DNA of 64,000 nt, from the NCBI RefSeq assembly GCF_020497125.1, contig NC_059075.1, forward strand, positions 61,523,321-61,587,320, written 5' to 3'. The notes beneath the pieces are model-generated. The model saw only the letters and a list, made by a program, of their open reading frames with translations. It ran no database searches and was not told where the DNA came from. Positions within the stretch are counted from its first letter, which is position 1, and each line of letters begins with the position of its first letter. This DNA comes from Mauremys mutica. Its lineage: Eukaryota; Chordata; Testudines; Geoemydidae. Shown in pieces: positions 56,291 through 64,000 of this stretch. Made by a program: the position numbers and the translations under genes.

Positions 56291-57089
56291 TGACCAGAAA
56301 AGTGCACGAACAGATTGCCCGCAGGCGCTTTCACGGAGGGAGGGAGGGAGGTTGTGATTGACGGTTCAATGACGACACTTACCCAAAACCACCCTCGACA
56401 CATTTCTCCCCCCAGCAGGCATTGGGGGCTCTACCCAGCATTCAAATGGGCAGCGGGGACTGCGGGAACTGTGGGATAGCTTCCCACAGTGCACCGCTTC
56501 CAAAGTCGACGCTGGCCCCGTGAATGTGGACTCAGAAATTCGAATTAGTGTATTTAGTATGGATACACAAATTCGACTTCATAAGGTCGAATCCACAAAT
56601 TCGAACTAAGTTGATTCGAAATAGTCTTGTAGTGTAGACAAGGCCTTAGACTTTCACCCTGCGAGCTGGAAAACTGAGGCAAAGGACACTGCCCAAAATA
56701 CTGTGCGGGGAGGTAGTTTGCTTATGATTAGGCACTTTTGAATCATGGTTGTGGTGTTTTGCCAAATTAATCCTGGTTTCCCTTTCCCTTTTCATAAAAG
56801 CTTTCTTTTGTTATACACAGACTCAGTGCTTGTGGATGGGGAAGTGTTGCCTCTGAGAGGTGCTGAGGGGTGATTAGTTTCCCAGGTTATGGGGTGCGGA
56901 CTCGAGCCAGTTCTGTTCTGTATTGTTCAGACGGACCCCGAGATATTGAACCTGGCCCCAGTTGCTGCAGACTCCGCCTGGCAGAAGGGTTATGTGTGCA
57001 ACTGCCCGACTATGCTGGCTACATGCTCTAGATGTGCTCCTGCCTGGAGTAGACAGGAGGTACTGGCTCTCTAGGCCTTTGCGGAGAAG

Positions 57090-58586
57090 AGGCTGTTTGG
57101 GCACAGCTACAGACCAGTTGTAGAAATGGGGACATCTACAAATAGATTGCACGGTGGAGACAGGCAGCGGGGTATGACAGAGATCAGCAGCAGTGCCGGG
57201 TGAAAGCCAAGGAGCTGTGCCACGCATACCACAAGACCAGGGAGGCCAACAATCAGCATTGAGCCACAGACTGCTGCTTTTACAATGGGCTGCGCACCAT
57301 ACTTGGCGGAGACCCCACCAGCACCCCGTAATGCACTGTAGATACCTCTGAGGAGTCCGAGACACAGACCCCGGACAGGAAGAGTGATGAGGCGCAGGAA
57401 GAATAGGAGGAGAAGCGGCAGTGGGGTCCAGCTCTGACACAAGCCAGGATCCATTCGAGAGTCCATCGTGGACAAACAGATGGACAAACAGTCCTGCCAA
57501 TTGAGCACAGATGCGGATGCAGGGGAAGGCACCTCAGGTAACTGTGTGCATGCATTCTCCCTTACAGTGTTTAAATGTGACAATAGCACCTGGAACATCC
57601 CCAGGTTAGCAGGACATGGGTAGTTGCTTGTTTGGTTTTACTCATAAGAGCAAACATAGCGATACAACAAACAGAAGTAGAATTATTAGCTGTTCCCTGC
57701 AGTGTTAGGCAGGTGGGGTGGCATATGGAGCAATTGGTTTATGCACATAGTGATGTCTCTTGTATCCTCCTGAGAGATCTCAATGAAACTTTCATGGAGG
57801 TACTCTCTGATCGCCTCCCAAAGGTTTTTAGGGATGGCTGCCTAATTTCTTCCTCCACAGAGGGACACTTTCCCAGCCACTCCCTGATGACTTTGGTGGC
57901 ATCATTACAATAAACAGTCTAGTGGCATATGGGCTGGGGCAGCTTTGGGATACCAGCAGCAGATGTGCTCTCTGTGCTGTTGTCACCCTCAGGAGTGAGA
58001 TATCAGCTAAAATCACCACAGCCTGTGGAAAATGATCCCTGTGTTCAGTGCCATTCCCTGTACTCGTACCCATGGAAATAGGGGCTGAAAATGGTATTGT
58101 TTTATACATAAATCCCTCCGCATTTACTGCCCCCTCCTTGTCCCTGGTGGTGCTGTGCAGTGGTGCTCCCATGCTGAAGTGTCAATAAGTGTGTCTTATT
58201 TAAAGTGAATAAGGGAAGGGAGTTCTGAAATGTATCTACTCTTTCGCTTACTGTTGTGACTATAAATACAATAATACACCTGTCTGTTTTAGCTGTAGTT
58301 GCTGCCGTTGTGGCTTTGAGGGGTGCCTCCCTCCACCGCTGTGGCATGCCTGACCCTAATGAGGAGGAGAAAGAAGCAGACTAGCAAGAACATGTTCACC
58401 GAAATCCTGCAAGCCACTGCTGCATTGGACTGTGAACAGAGAGCCTGGAGTACAGCAGACAGCCTGGACAAAGACGGATTGGCCAGGAGAAAGGCCCAGG
58501 AGTCCCAGCAGGACATAATGGGGCTTCTCAGGGAGCAATTCCAGATGCTGCATACCTGGCATCAGGGGCTGCAGCCCTACCCCTAA
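57090..58586 (+). pseudogene. Harbinger Myb/SANT-like gene, broken
   Basis: The first part has NGDIYK, a stop, and then IARWRQAAGYDRDQQQCRVK, the end of a Myb_DNA-bind_4 domain. It resembles the minus-strand gene of element 1. The second exon starts after TGTTTTAG near 58294 and reads CLTLMRRRKKQTSKNMFTEI and then a charged tail to a stop at 58584. In-frame stops in the first exon show that it is dead. Confidence 0.7.
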
Positions 58587-59020
58587 CACTCCACACCGGG
58601 CGGGGGACAGTAAACTAAACCTCCGCTTCACTACACCAACCGTGGCTCTCACAGGTCAGGTATGTTGGGCAGCATGGACTGAAATGGATACGAAAGTTTT
58701 GTACTGTTCTAATTGTAGAGTTCTGTGAATTTATTTTATGTTTGTTTTTTAATCTCACACTATTTTTTTGCATTGTTTTGGATATGCAATACATTTTTAT
58801 TTTTTGGAAATAAATAAATCTTTATTACTTCATAACACATACTGCAGAATGCCTAGTGCTATTCAAAGCACCCTCTACTTGTAATTGTACAGGTCCACAG
58901 AACTCATAGGTAGAGTATCAAACACAGTGTAACAATTATAAATGTACAGGGAGCACCTCATAATTCATAGGTTCACTAAAAGACAGAGTGATATTCATAA
59001 ATGTACACCAAGCACTACAC

Positions 59021-59335
59021 CAGGGGTTGGCAACCTTTCAGACGTGGTGTTCCGAGTCTTCATTTATTCACTCTGATTTAAGGTTTCGCGTGCCAGTCAT
59101 ACATTTTAACATTTTTAGGTCTCTTTCTATAAGTCTATAATATATAACTAAACTATTGTTGTATGTAAAGTAAAAAAAATAAGGTTTTTAAAATGTTTAA
59201 GAAGCTTCATTTACAATTAAATTAAAATGCAGAGCCCCCCAGACTGGTGGCGAGGACCCCGGTCTGGAGTGAGCGCCACTGAAAATCAGCTTGCGTGCCG
59301 CATTCGGCACACGTGCCATAGGTTGCCTGCCCCTG
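59021..59335. mobile_element. 315-bp hAT element (CAGGGGTTGGCAACC family)
   Basis: Starts CAGGGGTTGGCAACCTTTC and ends GGTTGCCTGCCCCTG, flanked by a perfect 8-bp duplication CACTACAC (59013-59020 and 59336-59343). Non-coding. Confidence 0.95.
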
Positions 59336-59344
59336 CACTACACA

Positions 59345-61400
59345 ATTCCTAGCAACACCCAGTGCCCTTCAGGGCCAGGCAGAGCACAGTCCAGCATGGC
59401 ACATTACTGTGCGGACCAATGAAATGCTCTTCCAAGGCCTCGCTCAGCCGCTATTTCCACGTGGAACTCTTCCAATGGCCCTTTGATCTGTTCAAAGCCA
59501 GCAGTCAGCTGCTCCACCTCCACCCTGGCAGCAACTTTTCACCCTTTGCCTCACAGATGTTATGCAGGACACAAGAGGCAGCTATAACCAGGGTCAGCCT
59601 TACCCATATACAAACTACGCAGCTGCACAGGGCACCAGGAAATTTGGGGCACCAAATTGCCCCAAATTTCCTGGTGCCCTACGCAGCTGCATGCTGCTCC
59701 AGTGGGCAGCCCAATCCTCCAGCTGGCTGAGCCAACCAGGAAAGCTGCCACCACTCCTACCCCGCACCCAGTCCACCTCTTCCCCAAAGCCCCCACACCT
59801 GCTTTGCCCCCGCCCCGCTTCTTCCCACCTCTGCCCAGCCCTGCCCCCACTTCACCCCTTTCCCAAAGCCCCTGCTCTGCCCCAGCCCCACCTATTCCCA
59901 TCCCTGCTCAGTCCCAGCCCCACCCCCACTCCACCCCTTCCCCAAAGCCTCCAGCCCTGCTCTGCCCCAGCCCTGCCCCCACTCCACCTCTTCCCCTGAG
60001 CTACATCCTGGGGGACCGCAGCAGGGATTGGGCATGCCCTGTACTCACCGGGTGGTGGGAAGTGGAGCGACCCGGCCTCAGCCTGCTCTGCTCCACTGCC
60101 TCCCAGCTGTGAGTGCTGGGCGGGGCGGTTCCCCTCTGACCCCTAAGTCCCAAGGCTGGGAGCCAGGGGAGCAGAGTGAAGTGGGCTGGGGCTGGGTCAC
60201 TCCACTTCCTGCCGCCCGGTGAGTGCGGGTCGGGCCCGCCCTGCAATCACTGGGTGGTAGGAAGTGGAGCAACCGGGCCCCAACCTGCTCCACCGGCTTG
60301 TGCTGGGGGGCAGTTTCCCCCCACCCTCCAAGCCCTAAGCCTCCTCCTGCCCCCCACAGAACTTGGGCACAGCCATCCCCCCTGCGGAGGCCTGGGGACC
60401 CCCCCGCACAGGCCTGGAGCCAACGCCCCCCCCTTGTTGGGGGCTGCGTAGGGCACCACAATGTCTAGGGATGGCCCTGGCTATAACCATTGGGATATTT
60501 TTCTCACTGAGATCTAATCTAGTGAGTAAAGGTTGCCAGCATCCCTTCAGTCTTCCGAAAGCAGATTCAAATGTCATTCTGCCCCTGTGAAGCTGCTAGT
60601 TGAATCCTTGAGTTGTCAAGGTAGCCAGTGTACTGTTTTATGAGTCAAGAGAGTGAGTAGCTTGGGTCCCTCAGGATCACTACTGGCTTTTCAATATCAC
60701 CAAAGGTAATCCGCCAGTCAGAAAAAAATTGTCCCTGCTTGCAGTTTCCTGAAAAGTCTTATGTTCTTAAAGCTGCAAGCGTCATGCACCCTTCTTGACC
60801 AGACAACGTTGATACCAGGGAAGCATCCCTGGTGCTCCACCCACAGTTGCTCCATCCACAGTTGCATAACCATGGAAAAGTAGCTTTTTGTGCTGATTTA
60901 CTCTCTGACAAGGTGAGCTAGTGCCAAAATAGGGGTGTGCAGATCATTTATCGCTTTTCTGCAGTTTGGAAACCACTTAGCTGCAAATCCATCGACATTG
61001 TCCTGCACATTGCAGAGAGTCACAGTCCTGCACAGTAAGATACAATTCATGGCCCTGCACAGTTGCGTGACAATGGCCCCCCACTGTGGCTTTTCCAACA
61101 CCAAAATGATTTTCCAATGACTGGCAGCAGTGCAGTGCTGAAAGCAGCCACTGTGCAATCACCACTCACTTCTCCGCTGTGAGCGCAGCTCTCGTTCTGC
61201 TGTCCCCATGCTGGAGGGCAGGGGCGAGCTCAGCACACAGATCCAGGAATGTGGCCTTGTGCTTCCTAAAGTCTTGCAGCCACTGCTCATCATCCCAAAC
61301 CTGCATTACAAAATGATCCCACCAGTTAATATTTCCTTCTCAGGCTCAGAAGCATTGCTCCCTCATCTGCAGCTGCTCTGTGAATGTCAATAACCTTGAA
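59345..61400 (-). pseudogene. Harbinger transposase of element 3, split by a hAT
   Basis: Read from 61400 downwards: a GVGKATVG helix-turn-helix end; LCNVQDNVDGFAAKWFPNC; an INDLHTPILAL stretch where IDGTHxPI (first Asp) is expected; YFSMVMQ; a VHDACSF-like motif; and MTFESAFGRLKGCWQPLL with the last Glu. After the hAT at 59589-60479 the tail resumes (ASCVLHNICEAKGEKLLPGW). Many frame changes and stops are present. Confidence 0.75.
59589..60479. mobile_element. 891-bp hAT element (CAGGGTCAGCC family)
   Basis: Starts CAGGGTCAGCCTTACCC and ends AGGGATGGCCCTG, flanked by a perfect 8-bp duplication GCTATAAC (59581-59588 and 60480-60487). Near its left end, 59630-59650 and 59652-59672 are inverted copies. 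The C-rich middle holds short direct repeats. Non-coding. Confidence 0.95.
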
Positions 61401-62133
61401 TTGTTTTTTGCTATGTTGATTAGCAAAGTATAATCACAGAAATTGTCATGTCCCCCGTTGTTGTGGTACTTCCTGCGGTAGTTCCTGCGGCTCTGCAAAT
61501 ACTGGAGGATCATTTGTCCTCTGCTTGCAACGTTCTTGACAATAGTGCAGAGCTGTGTGGGCTCATGATTTTGTCAGAAATGGCCGACAGCAATAAGAGC
61601 TGCATACGTTTGAGATTTTTAAAGGAGGTGCAAAAATTATGGGATAGGGATGGCATTACGGGATTCAGAAAGTTGCATGCTGGAAACTTGACCCCTTGCT
61701 CCCAGCCCCTCCTGTGAGACTTATGTGTCCCCCCCAACACATTAGAAAAATTCTCCAGAAGGGTTTACACCAGAGAATGTGCATGGTACACTCAGGTACC
61801 TATCCCTGGTGCACCACACTTTGCTTTGACACAAGCATTCCTGGTGAGCATGTGAAGTGCCAAGTGCCAAGCATGCACGCACATGAGCGATATACTAACT
61901 GCAGCAGTTGTACCCTGATTGACTTGTGTTGACCACAGTTTGTAGTGTAGATATGGCCAAAGATCATCATCGGTGTATGTGGAACTTTCCAGCACTGTAT
62001 GGACTATACAGCAAGTGTGAGGGAGTGTGGGTCCAGATTTACTTTAGGATGGAGAGGTCGGACCTGGCACACCAGCTCATGAGGTATTTTTGTCACAGAA
62101 AATACATAATATATATTGGTTAGAATAAATAGC

Positions 62134-64000
62134 CACCAGGTCGTGCTGGTGGGGGAGTGGCATTATATGTGAAAGAAAGTGTAGAATCAAATTAAGTAAA
62201 AATCATAAATGAATGAAATTGTACCATAGACTCTCTATGGATAGAAATTCCATGCTCTAATAATAAGAATATAGTGGTAGGGATATATTACTGACCACCT
62301 GACCAGGATGGTGATAGTGACTGTGAAATGCTCAGAGAGATTAGAGAGGCTATTAAAATAAAAAAAATTCAATAATAATAATGGGGGATGTGAAAGTAGA
62401 ATGAATTATATTGTAAAAATAAGAATGGATTAAAGAAATGGTGTATGTACCTTTAAGCAGAAATAAGAAATGTTGAAATACAGGTGCCAGGAAAAGAAAC
62501 ATTAGGCATAAATAATGGTGCTAATGGCGAAACATTAACAGAAGATCGGTAATAGTTAGTAAGGAAATAAGATATGCATGCCTAGCCCAGGTAAACTTAT
62601 CTGATTCTGCTTCCTTTGCTTTCTTGTTAAGTTCTCACCCTTTTATCTGTATAAATAAGATAGTTTGTGTCTTGCATGGTGCTCACATTATCTGGGTGTT
62701 ATTAGCAGAGCGCTGTGCTAATAAAACAGAGTGGTCTGACAAACTGTGAGTCCTGAGTCTAACTTTGACAGGGATTTCAATAATCCCCATATTGACTGGG
62801 TACATGTCACCTCAGGACGGGATGCAGAGATAAAGTTTCTTGACACCTTAAATGACTGCTTCTTGGAGCAGCTGGTCCTGGAACCCACCAGTAGAGAGGA
62901 AATTCTTGATTTAGTCCTAAGTAGAGCACAGGATCTGGTCCAAGAGGTGAATATGGCTGGACTTGGTAATAGTGACCATAATATAATTACATTTAATATT
63001 CCTGTGGCATGAAAAACACCACAGTGGCCCAACACTGTAGCATTTAATTTCTGAAAGGGGAACTATACAAAAATGAGGAGTTTAGTTAACAGAAATTAAA
63101 GGGTACAGTGCCAAAAGTGAAATCTCTGCAAGCTGCGTGGAAACTTTTTAAAGACATCATAATAGAGGCTCAACTTAAATGTATACCCCAAATTAAAAAA
63201 CATAGTAAGAGAACCAAAAAAGAGCCACTGTGGCTAAACAACAAAGTAAAAGAAGCAGTGAGAGGCAAAAAAGCATCCTTTAAAAAGTGGAAGTTAAATC
63301 CTAGTGAGGAAAATAGAAAGGAGCATAAACTCTGGCAAGTGAAGTGTAAAAATACAATTAGGAAGGCGAAAAAAGAATTTGAGGAACATTTAGCCAAAGA
63401 CTCAAAAAGTAATAGCAAAATTTTTTTAAGTACATCAGAAGCAGGAAGCCTGCTAAACAACCAATGGGGCCACTGGACGATCGAGGTGCTAAAGGAGCAC
63501 TAAAGGACGATAAGGCCATTGTGGAGAAACTAAATGAATTCTTTGCATTGGTCTTCATGGCTGAGGATGTGAGGGAGATTCCCAAACCTGAGCCATTCTT
63601 TTTAGGTGACAGATCTGAGGAACTGTCCCAGGTTGAGGTATCATTAGAGGAGGTTTTGGAACAAATTGATAAATTAAACAGCAATAAGTCACCAGGACCA
63701 GATAGTATTCATCCAAGAGTTCTGAAGGAATTCAAATGTGAAATTGCAGAACTACTAACTGTAATCTGTAACCTATCATTTAAATCAGCTTCTGTACCAG
63801 ATGCCTGGAGGATAGCTAATGTGACACCAATTTTTAAAAAGGGCTCCAGAGGTGATCCCGACAATTACAGGCCTATGAGCCTGACTTCAGTACTGGGCAA
63901 ACTGATTGAAACTATAATAAACAATATTGTCAGACATATAGATGAACATAATCTGTTGAAGAAGAGTCAACATGGTTTTAGTAAAGGGAAATCATGCCTC
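62134..64000 (+). pseudogene. CR1 ORF2 (endonuclease-reverse transcriptase), partial and broken
   Basis: Endonuclease end: GGVALYVKESVES near 62150, DFNNPHIDWVHVTSGRD at 62776-62820, and SDHNIITF near 62980. A basic linker follows (63108-63480). Reverse transcriptase starts with NKSPGPDSIHPRVLKE (63683) and NVTPIFKKGSRGDPDNYRP (63820-63880), then HGFSKGKSCL at the edge. The catalytic Asp pair lies beyond the window. A frame change near 63480 and several stops, plus the LTR, show this copy is inactive. Confidence 0.9.
62389..62770 (+). mobile_element. Solo LTR (family 4), 382 bp
   Basis: Starts TGTGAAAGTAG and ends ACTTTGACA, with a perfect 4-bp duplication GGGA (62385-62388 and 62771-62774). 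It has a TATA-like CTGTATAAATAAG (near 62650) and AATAAAAC (near 62720). It lies within the CR1 endonuclease region, so it is younger than that CR1. Confidence 0.9.

Larger units (their letters stand above)
50206..56645. mobile_element. PIF/Harbinger element 2, 6440 bp
   Basis: Starts GGCCTGGTCTACACTAGG and ends TAGTGTAGACAAGGCC, with TCA on the left (50203-50205) and TTA on the right (56646-56648). The empty site GTTTGTCAGACTTTC is seen in E1 at 14747. Subterminal TTCGAA-rich motifs repeat at both ends. A Myb/SANT-like gene runs on the + strand and a transposase remnant on the minus strand, converging. A 1584-bp hAT lies in the Myb-like gene's intron. Confidence 0.9.
57050..61958. mobile_element. 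PIF/Harbinger element 3, left end missing
   Basis: Contains a Myb/SANT-like gene on the + strand and a transposase on the minus strand, as in elements 1 and 2. The right end is TAGTGTAGATATGGCC. The left terminal repeat is absent; the LTR-like part of E2 abuts it. Two hATs (59021 and 59589) were added later. The copy at 17761-18628 is an internally deleted relative. Confidence 0.7.
49834..62130 (+). repeat. Duplicated segment E2
   Basis: Partner of E1. Matching pieces are 49834-50205, 56646-57340 and 61560-62130. The first is interrupted by Harbinger 2. The last ends GGTTAGAATAAATAGCC, where E1 continues to the sulfotransferase gene but a CR1 begins here. Confidence 0.85.
62131..64000 (+). 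mobile_element. CR1 LINE, running off the window
   Basis: From GTCGTGCTGGTGGGGGAGTG onward the + strand encodes CR1 ORF2. The element is inserted at AATAGCC, which in E1 leads to the sulfotransferase exon. A solo LTR interrupts it at 62389-62770. It must extend at least another kilobase beyond 64000. Confidence 0.9.

Noticed and set aside
59562..60461. Overlapping frames of 110-151 codons on both strands.
   Set aside because: They lie in the 891-bp hAT and read as Pro/Ser/Leu-rich low-complexity peptides.

Overview
This is vertebrate genomic DNA, most likely from a turtle (cryptodiran). The signs are CR1 LINE ends with 8-bp (ATTCTATG/AGTCTATG)-type tails, many short hAT elements with 8-bp target duplications, PIF/Harbinger elements and MITEs with TIRs like GGCCTGGTCTACACT, Penelope-like 3' tails (GATGAAGTGGGCTGTAGCCCAC type), and solo retroviral LTRs. 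No prokaryotic gene, tRNA, rRNA or CRISPR array was seen. The species call rests on recognising repeat families by eye.

Only one host gene looks intact. It is a two-exon Golgi sulfotransferase of the HNK-1/CHST family on the + strand (19005-20457, 316 codons). It has a signal anchor, both PAPS-binding motifs and in-phase canonical splice sites. A broken fragment of a paralogue lies at 23304-23526.

The flanks form a degraded large tandem duplication. Segments A1 (3508-4560), B1 (4920-6440), C1 (7921-10150), D1 (10400-11510, plus an inverted copy at 13020-13560) and E1 (14091-18840) lead to the gene. They recur as B2 (26790-27890), A2 (28630-30023), C2 (32590-35560 and further pieces), D2 (48140-49833) and E2 (49834-62130). 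E2 is cut by a CR1 element exactly where E1 runs on to the gene, so a second CHST copy probably lies just beyond the window.

Mobile elements fill the rest. (i) Positions 1-3507 hold a broken Ty3/gypsy element whose integrase precedes its reverse transcriptase (Gmr1-like order), with a solo LTR inserted in its integrase. (ii) Positions 30024-31703 hold a complete-looking non-autonomous relative with a 5-bp target duplication. (iii) There are three large PIF/Harbinger elements (40942-46788, 50206-56645, 57050-61958), each with a convergent transposase and Myb/SANT-like gene, and an internally deleted relative at 17761-18628. (iv) There are more than a dozen hAT elements, many with identifiable 8-bp duplications. 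The largest (15497-17672) carries what appears to be a captured FRAS1/FREM-type CSPG-repeat exon fragment. (v) There are solo LTRs at 787, 20818, 24406, 35968, 43145 and 62389. (vi) A CR1 LINE runs off the right edge. Because the duplicated segments provide empty-site alleles, many insertions can be bounded to the base and ordered in time.
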